Counted from the first letter of the stretch, positions 15,305-23,904 are shown. The stretch is 64,000 nucleotides of DNA from Pleionea litopenaei (GCF_031198435.1 NZ_CP133548.1:992001-1056000), one strand, 5' to 3'. Program-made: numbers and translations. The notes: generated by a model not told the origin, from the letters alone.

Positions 15305-15652
15305 CTACTTCACTATGCCTAATTTTACTAGCTTTTTAATTGGATAATCAGTTTCATTACTGAAATTTATCCAATACTTAAATTGATTGGGGTATTTATC
15401 TTTATGCTCCAAAACAATGAGCTTAATGCGCTCTGTTTGCTCAATTGAAAGTTCCCCGTCGAGCATTATTTCGTTGGCTGATTCAAACACTAAATCAGCT
15501 AACTCTTCCCACTCCCATTTATCTTCTGCTTGGTGGTTTAGAAAAATATCTATGTATTCATCTAGCCGATCACCATTTGCATTGGTAATCCCCATATCCT
15601 GCTCGCAAGCAAACAGATTGTATTTGTCAGCTAATCTTTCAAACCATTCCAT
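15305..15652 (-). CDS. Integron cassette protein of unknown function, 115 residues
   Basis: This is the only ORF in the cassette. It starts 19 bases after the attI-side core site and stops seven bases before the attC core, the tight packing typical of cassettes. The product is small, acidic and soluble, with many Trp and Asp/Glu (KWEWEELADLVFES, DEYIDIFLNHQ) and a helical middle (LSIEQTERIKLIVLEHKD). No signal peptide or membrane span is seen. I do not recognise a family. No own promoter is obvious; it may be read from one in the attI/intI region. Confidence 0.7.
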   Translation of the reverse strand: MEWFERLADKYNLFACEQDMGITNANGDRLDEYIDIFLNHQAEDKWEWEELADLVFESANEIMLDGELSIEQTERIKLIVLEHKDKYPNQFKYWINFSNETDYPIKKLVKLGIVK

Positions 15653-15670
15653 ATGCTCGATACTCTAGAA

Positions 15671-15677
15671 GCTTAAC
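15671..15677 (-). other. Integron insertion core site (attI/cassette junction)
   Basis: GTTAAGC on the minus strand matches the GTTRRRY core exactly, with the crossover between G and TT. It lies 274 bases upstream of the intI start, so attI would extend from here towards intI. The 15678-15950 interval is AT-rich and holds no gene. Confidence 0.7.
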
Positions 15678-15950
15678 AGCTTATTCTTTTTAGTAAACCA
15701 CAATAATACGGAAAATCGTTTTATTAGAAAAACTCTTTTTTAATTAATTCAACGAGATACAACAATATCAGAGTCGAGATTCACGTTTTTATTTTTATTG
15801 TCTTTAAATATTGTTCCACTACATAAATTAGATAATCTAACTAAATCAATAACCTAGACTTAAATCTGAGCGTAGTAAGAACATTACTCTTGACCAAGCA
15901 CTACCTACATGAGTAGTATTAAAGTTCAGCATTAATACAAGGATGTAAAA

Positions 15951-16925
15951 ATGAATCAGTCGCCTAAACCAAAATTTATGTGGTTAGTTAGAACAAAAAT
16001 TCGTAGCCTTCACTACTCCTATCAAACTGAAAAGACCTACGCACAATGGATTAAACGCTTTATTCATTTTTATAATTTAAAACACCCAAATGACATGGGA
16101 GCTGAAGAAGTAACCAATTTTTTAAGTCACCTCGCTGTTGCTAGAAAGGTTTCTCCTGCAACGCAAAATCAGGCGCTTTGCGCTTTAGTATTTTTATATA
16201 AAAAAGTACTGAATACACCGCTTGGAGAAAATACTATTGATGCGGTAAGAGCAAAATATCATAAAAACTTACCAGTAGTTTTATCCGTATCAGAAGTAAG
16301 AAATGTTTTATCGAAAATGCATGGTTTACCTAAGCTAATGGCACAAATTATCTATGGTACAGGACTACGCAAAAGCGAAGTTCATCGGCTAAGAGTTAAA
16401 GATATTGATTTTGATAGAAACCAAATTAGTGTTAGACGTGGAAAGGGAAACAAAGATCGACCACTTCCACTTCCGGAAACCTGCAAAGATGATTTGAATG
16501 CTCAGATTGAATTTGTCAAACAGCTACATTTAAAAGATCGTCGAGAAAATATTGATGGTGTTGAGTTACCTTATGCATTCGAACGAAAATCACCAAATGT
16601 AGGAAAATCGCTCGCATGGCAATGGTTATTTCCCAGCCTCCGAATTAGCACTGATCCCCGTACTTTAATTATCCGACGCCATCATGTTCATCCTTCTGTA
16701 TTTGCCAAGCACGTAAAAAAAGCCGTTGAAGAAACCGAAATTAATAAGAAAGTAACAGCCCACGTTTTTCGTCATTCTTTTGCAACACACTTATTAGAAT
16801 CGGGAGCTGATATTAGAACGGTACAAGAGCTGCTAGGTCATACTGACGTTAGAACAACACAAATTTATACTCATGTTTTAAATCGAAATCCATCGGGGAC
16901 ATTGAGCCCACTAGATAAGCTATGA
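15951..16925 (+). CDS. intI: Integron integrase IntI
   Basis: This is a 324-residue tyrosine recombinase. The catalytic set is Arg140 (GTGLRKSE), Lys168 (GKGNKDR), His271 and Arg274 (HVFRHSF), His297 (LLGHTD) and Tyr306 (TQIYTHV). Between them lies the extra helix region found only in integron integrases: [10 protein letters not shown] followed by AWQWLFPS at residues 206-229. This separates it from XerC/D. The enzyme recombines attC with attI on folded single strands. All catalytic residues are intact, so it should be active. AAGGA stands about seven bases before the ATG. I see no LexA box upstream, although many intI genes are SOS controlled. Confidence 0.96.
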   Translation: MNQSPKPKFMWLVRTKIRSLHYSYQTEKTYAQWIKRFIHFYNLKHPNDMGAEEVTNFLSHLAVARKVSPATQNQALCALVFLYKKVLNTPLGENTIDAVRAKYHKNLPVVLSVSEVRNVLSKMHGLPKLMAQIIYGTGLRKSEVHRLRVKDIDFDRNQISVRRGKGNKDRPLPLPETCKDDLNAQIEFVKQLHLKDRRENIDGVELPYAFERKSPNVGKSLAWQWLFPSLRISTDPRTLIIRRHHVHPSVFAKHVKKAVEETEINKKVTAHVFRHSFATHLLESGADIRTVQELLGHTDVRTTQIYTHVLNRNPSGTLSPLDKL

Positions 16926-16937
16926 AACAGCTCAATA

Positions 16938-16949
16938 ATGTCCGCTTTG
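16938..16949 (+). repeat. Right copy of the 12-bp inverted repeat bracketing the integron
   Basis: ATGTCCGCTTTG here mirrors CAAAGCGGACAT at 15185-15196 across the integron. It lies 13 bases after the intI stop codon. Confidence 0.6.
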
Positions 16950-17040
16950 AATTTTCGCAAGGTTCGACCTGTTGGCTTAAGTATGCTTTAAGATAGCTGT
17001 TGAAATCAGATTCCGCTTGAAGACGCCACATCCAATGCAA

Positions 17041-17622
17041 CTATTTTTGCTTCTGCTTTGTTTTATTCTGCTTAGGTATTGGGCGACTGCCTGGCTGACC
17101 AACTCCTGGCTTAAACCGCCAGTGTGGATAATGATAATAATGATATGGAATCACAGGCCAATAGGACGGGCCGTAATAATGGACTTCTTGATATTGAGGA
17201 CGCTCTTTCCACAAATAATGACCACTCACCACGACAACGGGGTAAACATACTTCATTTCACCCACCTTGCCTTCAATGGACTTTGACAGCTCACCAACCA
17301 CAGTGATCTCTCTGCCCTGCTTGTATATGACCGGGTCAATGAATTCAGGGACAACAGCTAAGAACCGCCCACCGGTTGCATCAACATCTTCTGGACGAGC
17401 GGAACGATTTAGTGGTTTCGCAACAATTTCAATGGTCGACTGATCGTCTTGATTGCTAACTTTAGCGATAACACCGCCCCACCGCACTTTCACTGGCTGC
17501 GATTCGCTCCGCGCTGCACCTACCGTAAGATTGTTATACTCTCCACTAATTGGCTGAGGAACGGTATTACACCCTGTTAAGACGACTAAACCACTGATAA
17601 AAATTAAGACTTTTTGCAACAT
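17041..17622 (-). CDS. Slp family outer-membrane lipoprotein
   Basis: The start chosen gives MLQKVLIF with the lipobox LTGC at residues 15-18; the upstream extension has no signal and AGTGGA lies about nine bases before this ATG. The Slp domain spans about residues 25-150 (VRWGGVIAKV, STIEIVAKPLN, GREITVVGEL). The tail is rich in Tyr, Pro and His, then Lys. In E. coli the order yoaA-tsaB-yeaY holds an Slp paralogue at this place, so this is probably the YeaY counterpart. Its role in the envelope is not well defined. The integron adjoins its 3' side. Confidence 0.88.
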   Translation of the reverse strand: MLQKVLIFISGLVVLTGCNTVPQPISGEYNNLTVGAARSESQPVKVRWGGVIAKVSNQDDQSTIEIVAKPLNRSARPEDVDATGGRFLAVVPEFIDPVIYKQGREITVVGELSKSIEGKVGEMKYVYPVVVVSGHYLWKERPQYQEVHYYGPSYWPVIPYHYYHYPHWRFKPGVGQPGSRPIPKQNKTKQKQK

Positions 17623-17777
17623 TACAATATTCCACTCAGTTTGATTGTGTACTGTGAGACTTTGTGTGCGATAGACACCATTATTCATTAAAACGCAAAG
17701 AGGGACAATCTGTTGACATGGAAAGTGATTTAGAAATTCATGGTTAGCGTTTAGAACACGCCTTTAGGTCATGTAAT

Positions 17778-18119
17778 TTATGCGAACGTATCAATACCCA
17801 AAACGTAGGATCGAGCTTCTTGCTCATTTTGATTTTCAACCGACGAAAACTGCGCCACCGCTTGTTGCGCTTTGAATCCCAGATCGGAGTTATCGTCACG
17901 TCGTAACCGAGAGTTTTCGGCGGTAATTCGTTCGATGGTTTCTGCGCGACGAACCTCATCTTGCGAGGGTCTGCGCTCAACTTGTTCAGAGGTTTCTACG
18001 GCTTGACGTCCTTTAGAACCATCTTCGCCACGTTCAGCGGTCGCCGTCGACACATCTCGTCTAAGATTTGTCGAATTTGGATTGATGAATGCTGAAAGTG
18101 GACTCAACTCTGTCGTCAT
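17778..18119 (-). CDS. Hypothetical hydrophilic protein, 113 residues
   Basis: The protein is charged and probably mostly disordered in the first half, with a likely coiled coil in the middle (ETIERITAENSRLRRDD) and a more conserved-looking C-terminus (LGFKAQQAVAQF, YVLGIDTFA). There is no signal peptide. It lies between tsaB and the slp-family gene on the same strand. I do not recognise the family. The ordered C-terminal segment suggests a real gene. Confidence 0.65.
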   Translation of the reverse strand: MTTELSPLSAFINPNSTNLRRDVSTATAERGEDGSKGRQAVETSEQVERRPSQDEVRRAETIERITAENSRLRRDDNSDLGFKAQQAVAQFSSVENQNEQEARSYVLGIDTFA

Positions 18120-18294
18120 TTCAAAAACTCGATACCCTTCTGCTGTGAACCTGGTCTTTGCCTTTAGCGGCTGACCATCATCTGCGCTAGGCTAACGCAC
18201 ACGGTAATCTTAGCGAAAGTCGAGCGTCACCTGCATAGCAATCAAAATTGTAGTTTATTTTTCGAACAGTTGCACTAGCTAAGCTGGCAAAATA

Positions 18295-19017
18295 CTAGCG
18301 GTCGGCTCCGATGATCGAAGATTTCTGTGACTTAGCTGCGACGTTGTTTCTAAGATAGCTTGGTACCGCCTCAGAGACAGCGTGTTGCCAGATTGTCGCG
18401 TTGGGGTGAGCCGCCAACTTCAAAGCCGTCGCGGCATTTGGGTAACAATCTTCAAACGTTGCGGTTGCTAATACGAGATGAGCCGCTAAAGATTCTTGGT
18501 AGACTTTCCAGCCACTGCCAACGGCGGCCCATGAACCATGACTTAGCTCTTCAGGCAATGCTAAAAGACTTGGATCGATGACCACTTCCTGCCCCACTAA
18601 CTCTGCCCAAATCAACCCATCGGATTCTACTTTACGGTACAAGCCGCTATATACCTCATTCATTCGAGCATCATTGGTGACCCATGCATATTCGAGATCG
18701 TTCTCAGAGAAAACTTGAGCGGCTAGATTCTGCAAACTCGAAATACCAATGAGCGGGCATGATTGTCCAAAAGCCAGCCCCTGAGCCGCTGACACAGCGA
18801 TTCTCACGCCAGTGAAAGCTCCAGGGCCTTTACCATAAACGACACAATCTATGTTCGACATACTTAAGGAGCTTTCATCTAAAAGCTTGGTAATCGTTGG
18901 TAATAGTAACTCGCCGTGTTTTCGGGGAGCGACTGCGAACTCAGACTTTAGATTTTGTGCAGTACCAATGGCGACTGAAAATGCCTCAGTCGAAGTTTCT
19001 ATCGCTAAATAGTTCAT
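18295..19017 (-). CDS. tsaB: tRNA threonylcarbamoyladenosine protein TsaB
   Basis: This 240-residue actin-like ATPase-fold protein works with TsaD and TsaE to make t6A at position 37 of ANN-decoding tRNAs. Family marks are LAIETSTEAFSVAIG at the start, KHGELLLPTI, and VYGKGPGAFTGVRI around residues 61-74. The ATG overlaps the yoaA stop codon by four bases (ATGA). The length is typical. tsaB following yoaA is also the E. coli order. Confidence 0.96.
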   Translation of the reverse strand: MNYLAIETSTEAFSVAIGTAQNLKSEFAVAPRKHGELLLPTITKLLDESSLSMSNIDCVVYGKGPGAFTGVRIAVSAAQGLAFGQSCPLIGISSLQNLAAQVFSENDLEYAWVTNDARMNEVYSGLYRKVESDGLIWAELVGQEVVIDPSLLALPEELSHGSWAAVGSGWKVYQESLAAHLVLATATFEDCYPNAATALKLAAHPNATIWQHAVSEAVPSYLRNNVAAKSQKSSIIGADR

Positions 19018-20930
19018 AATTGACTTAAAAATTCCTCTACTAACGCAGAATTCCGCGTTGGTATCATCGGTGGCAAATCGGCCATAAACTTTTGGCCGTA
19101 TTGCCGTCCAACAATTCTTGGATCACCGATCACTAAAACGCCTCGATCGGTCACGTTGCGAATTAAACGTCCTGCGCCCTGTTTTAGAGCTATGATAGCA
19201 TCGGGTAATTGAAATTGCCCAAACGCGTCTCGCTTTTCGCGGCGCATTGCATCGATTCTAGCTTGATTAACGGGATCGCCAGGAGACACAAAAGGCAGTT
19301 TGTCTATCGCCACTAGCGACAAGGCATCGCCAGCAACATCAACACCCTCCCAAAAGCTAAAGGTTCCTAGCAGTACACTGTTGGGTGTTTTACGAAACTT
19401 TTCCAACAAATAGGCCTTGCTCGCCTGACCTTGAACGAACAACTGAAACTCATGATGTGATTGCAATAATTCAGCGGCTTCATTAAGCGCACGATGGCTG
19501 GTAAATAATAAAAAGGTTCGGCCTTTAGCGATGGTCATTAGAGGGATCATCGCGGCAAGAAACGATTGAGTGTAGTCACTTGCCGCCGGATTTTTTAAAT
19601 ACCGAGGAACATACAAAAGTGCTTGTTCTTGATAATTAAAAGGTGAAGGCAAGACCATTCTTTGCGCATCAAACAAACCCAGCTTGCGCTCAAAAAACCC
19701 AAAGTCTTCATTCACCGCAAGGGTTGCCGACGTCATAATCCAAGCGGCCTCTTTATACCCTTTCATGGCTTGCCGAAACTTTTGCGCAATACTGAGTGGG
19801 GTTGCATTCAAGGTAAAGCTTTTTCGATAAACCTCCAGCCACTGAACATACTCAGACTCATCCTCCTCAGTGAAAAGCCCAGCTTTCTGATGTAACTCTT
19901 CAGCGCGCTCATATAGGTTTTCGAGGTCGCGACTGCGAATTGCTTGCTCCTTCAAAACGTCACACAGTCGAGCCAAAGCACTCAGCAATTGATCAAAGTG
20001 CTCAGCAATTTCAGCTCTCTCACGATACAAGCGCCAAAAGTCGCGCGCTACCTCTTCGCCCATTGCTATTCTCAAGTCAGCAGAAGCTTTCTCTAGCTGT
20101 GCTGCTGCTTCTGATAAATCAGGACAATCGGTCGCTTCGGTTCTATAAGCCTGCTCGCTATCTCGAGCCAATTCCATTAATTGACGTGATGATAGCGCTT
20201 GCCCAAAAAACATGGTCGCTATATCCGGTAGCTGATGGGCTTCATCGATAATGTATGCATCTGCTTTTGGCAGCAACTCACCAAAACCATCCCGTTTCAG
20301 GGCAACGTCAGCCATTAATAAGTGATGATTAACCACGATGATATCGCTATCCATAGCGTGCTTGCGTGCCTTAGCCACAAAGCAATCTTGATAGGCAGAA
20401 CACTCACTGCCTAAACAGTTGTCTGCTGTACTCGTCACAAATGGAATAGCGGCGCTGTCTTCTTGAATAAAACTTATCTGAGAAAGATCCCCATCCGTTG
20501 TTTTTCGGCTCCACTCTCGAATTTTAACAATGTCTTCAACGATGGCTTTATTAACGAAGTGGGCGGATTGTAAATTGCTTTCTAATCGGTACAAACACAG
20601 GTAATTCTGACGCCCTTTCAGTAATGCTAGTTTACGCGTCTTCCCCGTTGCACGAATGACCGTCGGCAAGTCTTTTAAAAACAATTGATCTTGGAGGTTA
20701 CGAGTGCCGGTCGCAATTATCGTCTTACCTTCAAATTGCATTGCTGGAACTAAATAAGCGAAGGTTTTTCCGGTACCCGTGCCGGCCTCAATGAGTTCGA
20801 TTGACGAATTTTCCATCGCCGATGCCACCGCTTCGGCCATAATCATTTGCGACTCTCGCTCTTGGTAACCGCTTATTTTTTCAGCAAAGGGGCCCTGCTG
20901 AGACAGCAAAAATCGAACATGCTCTTTCAT
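19014..20930 (-). CDS. yoaA: YoaA/DinG family iron-sulfur DNA helicase
   Basis: This is a 638-residue XPD-like superfamily 2 helicase. Walker A is EAGTGTGKTFAYL near residues 43-55, the DEAH box is IIDEAHQLP, and motif VI is QGAGRLIRN near the end. Four Cys between motifs I and II (the Cys in QNYLCLYR and NCLGSECSAYQDC) fit a 4Fe-4S cluster. The size matches E. coli YoaA, and the downstream tsaB and slp-family genes support that name over DinG. YoaA acts at damaged or stalled replication forks with the clamp-loader subunit chi. Confidence 0.92.
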   Translation of the reverse strand: MKEHVRFLLSQQGPFAEKISGYQERESQMIMAEAVASAMENSSIELIEAGTGTGKTFAYLVPAMQFEGKTIIATGTRNLQDQLFLKDLPTVIRATGKTRKLALLKGRQNYLCLYRLESNLQSAHFVNKAIVEDIVKIREWSRKTTDGDLSQISFIQEDSAAIPFVTSTADNCLGSECSAYQDCFVAKARKHAMDSDIIVVNHHLLMADVALKRDGFGELLPKADAYIIDEAHQLPDIATMFFGQALSSRQLMELARDSEQAYRTEATDCPDLSEAAAQLEKASADLRIAMGEEVARDFWRLYRERAEIAEHFDQLLSALARLCDVLKEQAIRSRDLENLYERAEELHQKAGLFTEEDESEYVQWLEVYRKSFTLNATPLSIAQKFRQAMKGYKEAAWIMTSATLAVNEDFGFFERKLGLFDAQRMVLPSPFNYQEQALLYVPRYLKNPAASDYTQSFLAAMIPLMTIAKGRTFLLFTSHRALNEAAELLQSHHEFQLFVQGQASKAYLLEKFRKTPNSVLLGTFSFWEGVDVAGDALSLVAIDKLPFVSPGDPVNQARIDAMRREKRDAFGQFQLPDAIIALKQGAGRLIRNVTDRGVLVIGDPRIVGRQYGQKFMADLPPMIPTRNSALVEEFLSQL

Positions 20931-20938
20931 GAGATAGC

Positions 20939-21397
20939 CTAATCGGAAGCAGTGTCAGTTGGCCAAACTTGTTCGCCAATCGCTTTGAACTTTGCGACGG
21001 TCATTGAGCCTCGCTTATTATTTGGGGAATCATCGAGCGCCTGTTCAATCACTTCGCGAGAAGCTGAGAAAATAGCATCAGGCTGATAGTGATCGTTATA
21101 AATAACCAAAATGGTGTAATCCCACTCGGCCTTCAAGTTAAGCTGCCCGACTCGCTGACGCGATTTTCCGCCAGGAAAAATCACTCGACCTTTAATTTGA
21201 ACAATCTTTTCGACACCATCTTCAATCAAAATAGCTTCTGAGTCGGCATCTTTAAGCTCTTTGAGCTTTAGCAATGTCACAGCGTCGAAGCGCGCAAGCT
21301 CAATAGTAACGGGCAAAGATTGTCCCGTCGCCATGCGATAATCTGCAGCTAGTTGCCGCGTTTGAGCCATAATCTGTTCAAAGTTATAAGTCGTCAT
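20939..21397 (-). CDS. Conserved hypothetical protein upstream of yoaA
   Basis: The 152-residue product is soluble with an alpha/beta pattern: an N-terminal helix (FEQIMAQTRQLAADYR), then strands around VTIELARFDAVTLLKL, IVQIKGRVIF and YTILVIYNDHYQPDAIF. It sits eight bases before yoaA and three bases after the preceding small gene, so it is cotranscribed with the helicase. The middle, with RQRVGQLNL and WDYTILVIY, hints at a nuclease-like or nucleic-acid-binding fold, but I cannot name a family. Confidence 0.75.
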   Translation of the reverse strand: MTTYNFEQIMAQTRQLAADYRMATGQSLPVTIELARFDAVTLLKLKELKDADSEAILIEDGVEKIVQIKGRVIFPGGKSRQRVGQLNLKAEWDYTILVIYNDHYQPDAIFSASREVIEQALDDSPNNKRGSMTVAKFKAIGEQVWPTDTASD

Positions 21398-21400
21398 GCG

Positions 21401-21733
21401 CTATACTTTTATGTCCACTTGGTGGTTAGTATCCTCTAACGGCTCTTGTTCAAGCTGATGATCGGCTGTTTGATGGCTAGTGTATACACTGCCTTCCCCA
21501 GCCGTCGGTTGTCTCTCAGACATCTCTTCAACATCATCGGTATTGTCTTCTTGAGCCAGAGCGCCTCGCTTACTCGGTGGCTTTTTAGTTACCGGCAAAT
21601 CTTTACGTTGGTCACTGATAGGATTGATGGCAGAAGCTTGCGCAGGCGCAAGCACAGCAGAGTTACGCACCGGCTTGCGTGACTCAAACATGGGTTTCGA
21701 CAAATCGAAAGGTATGAAGTTTATTGCCATCAT
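21401..21733 (-). CDS. Hypothetical low-complexity protein, 110 residues
   Basis: The product is hydrophilic and probably unstructured, rich in Glu, Gln, Ser and Pro, with only the N-terminus (INFIPFDLSKPMF) looking ordered. It begins an operon with the next gene (three-base gap), yoaA and tsaB. Two ATG codons stand side by side; the second is better spaced from a GAG. No family recognised. Confidence 0.5.
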   Translation of the reverse strand: MMAINFIPFDLSKPMFESRKPVRNSAVLAPAQASAINPISDQRKDLPVTKKPPSKRGALAQEDNTDDVEEMSERQPTAGEGSVYTSHQTADHQLEQEPLEDTNHQVDIKV

Positions 21734-21946
21734 TTGCTACTCAGTTCTAAAGCAAAGACTCGTTGCTATTCGACGGCTCAACTTACTAAGCACTGCTAAC
21801 AATCCAAAAACGCCACTCATTTCGCGCATTCCTTTCAAATATGTCTCATGAAAGTAGAAGCCAAAATGTGTGAGCTGAAGAACAGTACCCAAACCGCCAT
21901 AAACTCCAGATATAATACCACAAGTCAGTAAAAATCAGTCATTTAC

Positions 21947-21973
21947 CAAAGGGTGTCAACCAAACCCTTTGGA
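21947..21973. promoter_or_regulatory. Perfect 9-bp inverted repeat before the ECF sigma gene
   Basis: CCAAAGGGT (21947-21955) and ACCCTTTGG (21965-21973) form a perfect dyad with a nine-base loop, 40 bases before the chosen sigma factor start. It could be an operator or an RNA hairpin in the leader. A start codon inside it (21969) is less likely for that reason. Confidence 0.5.
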
Positions 21974-22013
21974 TTGCGTTATCGGTAACTATACTTTGAA
22001 CGAAATCACATTA

Positions 22014-22637
22014 ATGACCAACCTAACATTGACTTCGACAATAGATGCCATTTATAACGAGTCTCAAATAAGCTCTCGGAGAGATATTCTGGACAATCGT
22101 ACGGCACTTGATAGCTTTCTGAAAAGCGTGGAACGTCGAGCTTTTCATATTGCTTGCTTTTCGACGCAAAACACCGACGATGCCCTTGAATTAGTGCAAG
22201 AAAGTATGCTGAAGTTGGTTGAAAAATACGCTAATCTTGATGAAGACCAATGGCGACCTCTTTTTTACCGAATATTAAACAGCAAAATCAATGACTGGTT
22301 TCGTAAACAAAAGGTTCGTCGACGCTGGTTGGGTTGGCTCCCTCGAAGCAAAAACTCAGATGACGAGGCTGCAGAGAGCGACCCAATAAACGAAGCTCCT
22401 GATCCGAGAGGTCATTCACCAGAGCAACTGGTCAATACACAAGATGTCGTTCTAAGCTTAGAGAACCAATTGCAAAACTTATCGGAACGACAACGACAAG
22501 CTTTTTTGTTACGAGCGTGGGAAGGGCTTAGCGTCGAGCAAACAGCGGAAGCAATGAATTGCTCTCAAGGTTCGGTTAAAACCCATTACTCGCGAGCAGT
22601 ACACGCGCTACGAGACTATTTAAGAGAATACCAATGA
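22014..22637 (+). CDS. ECF-type sigma-70 family sigma factor
   Basis: I start at the ATG giving MTNLTLTS; a longer frame from 21969 would begin inside the inverted repeat. Region 2 is at about residues 40-105 (DALELVQESMLKLVEKY, WFRKQKVRRR) and region 4 at 150-207 (LSERQRQAFLLRAWEG, MNCSQGSVKTHYSRAVHAL). The linker between them is long and acidic. The next three genes overlap in series, and a membrane anti-sigma candidate comes directly after (ATGA overlap). Sigma factor/DUF3619/DUF3106 clusters of this type occur in beta- and gammaproteobacteria; the signal they sense is unknown. Confidence 0.88.
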   Translation: MTNLTLTSTIDAIYNESQISSRRDILDNRTALDSFLKSVERRAFHIACFSTQNTDDALELVQESMLKLVEKYANLDEDQWRPLFYRILNSKINDWFRKQKVRRRWLGWLPRSKNSDDEAAESDPINEAPDPRGHSPEQLVNTQDVVLSLENQLQNLSERQRQAFLLRAWEGLSVEQTAEAMNCSQGSVKTHYSRAVHALRDYLREYQ

Positions 22638-23050
22638 CTAATATTGAACATCCTCAACCATCAAACTCGACGGTCGACGATGACGTTGCTCGATTTAAAA
22701 AACATTTAGACCAACTAGAGAGTCGCACACCGGCGAGCATTGTTGCACGACTGCATCAATCACGTAATCATGCACTGAATAGTAAGCCGCGGCAATCTCG
22801 TATTCATTGGGCAATGGGAGCGGCAACCTTCGCAAGTATCGCTGTTTTTATGATGTTTTCGATTTTGCCCAATTCACAAAACACATCCCAACCAAATTCT
22901 GCTGTCGCGAGCCAGTCTCAGCTGCTGCAAAATTTCGAGATGTTATCTGGGGATGTCGAACTAGATATGATCAGTGATTTAGAATTTTATCAATGGCTAG
23001 ATGAAAACGACTTGGGTCAACAAGAGGCAATCAATGAAACAGAAAGTTAG
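22634..23050 (+). CDS. Putative membrane anti-sigma factor (DUF3619-like)
   Basis: This 138-residue protein has a cytoplasmic N-terminal half (DDVARFKKHLDQLESRTPASIVARL) that could bind the sigma factor, one membrane span around residues 58-78 and a periplasmic tail with a conserved-looking DLEFYQWLDEN. It overlaps the sigma gene by four bases. Arrangement and topology fit an anti-sigma factor, but no direct sequence signature such as a ZAS motif is seen. Confidence 0.7.
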   Translation: MTNIEHPQPSNSTVDDDVARFKKHLDQLESRTPASIVARLHQSRNHALNSKPRQSRIHWAMGAATFASIAVFMMFSILPNSQNTSQPNSAVASQSQLLQNFEMLSGDVELDMISDLEFYQWLDENDLGQQEAINETES

Positions 23051-23429
23051 TCTGCTCATTATGCTGATGGTTGTATTTCAAGTTACCTCTGGTTGGGCAA
23101 AAGAGGCTCCGGCGCAAAAGACGACTAAAAGTGCCACGCCCTCGCTCGAAATGCTTGAGTTTCTTGCTGATTTTAGCGACGACGATGGCACAGTTATCGA
23201 CCCTCAAACACTCAAGGTTTTAGCGAGGCCGGCTGTCAAAGAGCCGTCACTCAGTGAGAACTGTACTCGCACTGAAATACCTATTAAAAATCTCGATGAT
23301 CTTAAATCGAAGACGCCGACGGTTGTTTATCATTGTAAAAGTGATCAACCACCAGCAATGTCATCAACGACTACCAAAGCACCAACGAAAGATCCGCAAA
23401 CGCCTTTAAGCGGAGGTCAACATGAATAG
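23034..23429 (+). CDS. Hypothetical exported protein in the sigma factor operon
   Basis: I choose the ATG giving MKQKVSLLIML because AGAGG lies about seven bases before it and a signal peptide follows, ending near GWAKEA. The mature part of about 110 residues is rich in Thr, Lys and Pro, with two Cys (ENCTRTE, YHCKSD) that may form a disulfide in the periplasm. The gene overlaps the anti-sigma gene by 17 bases and the DUF3106 gene by eight. Function unknown. Confidence 0.65.
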   Translation: MKQKVSLLIMLMVVFQVTSGWAKEAPAQKTTKSATPSLEMLEFLADFSDDDGTVIDPQTLKVLARPAVKEPSLSENCTRTEIPIKNLDDLKSKTPTVVYHCKSDQPPAMSSTTTKAPTKDPQTPLSGGQHE

Positions 23430-23904
23430 ACTTAAAATACTATTAATCACATTATTGCTAACAGTTAACTATGCCTTTGCTGAGCAAGAAGCAACAAAGA
23501 TTGCTTTTGAACAACTCACCGAAAAGCAGCAAGAGCAATTAAAACCTTACCAACAGCAATGGCAAAATTTTTCTGCTGAGCAACAAAGCAAAGTACTGAC
23601 GGGTTTGCAAAAGTGGAATCAACTGAGCGTTCAGGATAAAGCTCGCGTTCAAAAACGCTTTAAACACTGGCAAGAATTAACTGGACAAGAAAAAGAGTCA
23701 TTACGGCAATTTTTTGCTGAATACAAACAGATGTCGCCCCGCAAACAGCGTCGCCTCCAACGGGCTTATCATCATTACAACAATTTACCTTTACAACAAC
23801 AATTGGAGTTACGTTCTCGTTTTCGACAAGTCAAACCAGGTATTGCTCCTAGCCCGGTTGTGAAACCATCCATTCGTCCAGCGGTAAAACGAAAAGAAAA
23901 CTAA
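23422..23904 (+). CDS. DUF3106 exported protein
   Basis: This 160-residue protein has a signal peptide (cleavage near YAFAEQ) and a repeating helical pattern characteristic of DUF3106: LTEKQQEQLKPYQQQWQNFS, then LTGLQKWNQLSVQDKARVQ, LTGQEKESLRQFF and MSPRKQRRLQRAYHHY. Each unit holds an invariant-looking hydrophobic-W/Y-x2-(L/M) core. A strong GGAGG lies five bases before the ATG. It is the last gene of the sigma operon. Periplasmic; the family has no known function. Confidence 0.88.
   Translation: MNRLKILLITLLLTVNYAFAEQEATKIAFEQLTEKQQEQLKPYQQQWQNFSAEQQSKVLTGLQKWNQLSVQDKARVQKRFKHWQELTGQEKESLRQFFAEYKQMSPRKQRRLQRAYHHYNNLPLQQQLELRSRFRQVKPGIAPSPVVKPSIRPAVKRKEN

Larger units (their letters stand above)
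15200..16925. mobile_element. Chromosomal integron with intI, attI core and one gene cassette
   Basis: An integron integrase gene reads rightwards and a single cassette lies on its upstream side, reading leftwards, the usual divergent layout. The cassette is bounded by a GTTAAGC core site (15677-15671, minus strand) and an attC (15297-15200). Base composition here is more AT-rich than in the flanking genes. The element sits between the bacterioferritin pair and the slp/tsaB/yoaA block, which is otherwise a conserved order. Confidence 0.85.

Noticed and set aside
15840-15950. LexA box at the intI promoter
   Set aside because: No CTGT-N8-ACAG or close variant is present upstream of intI.
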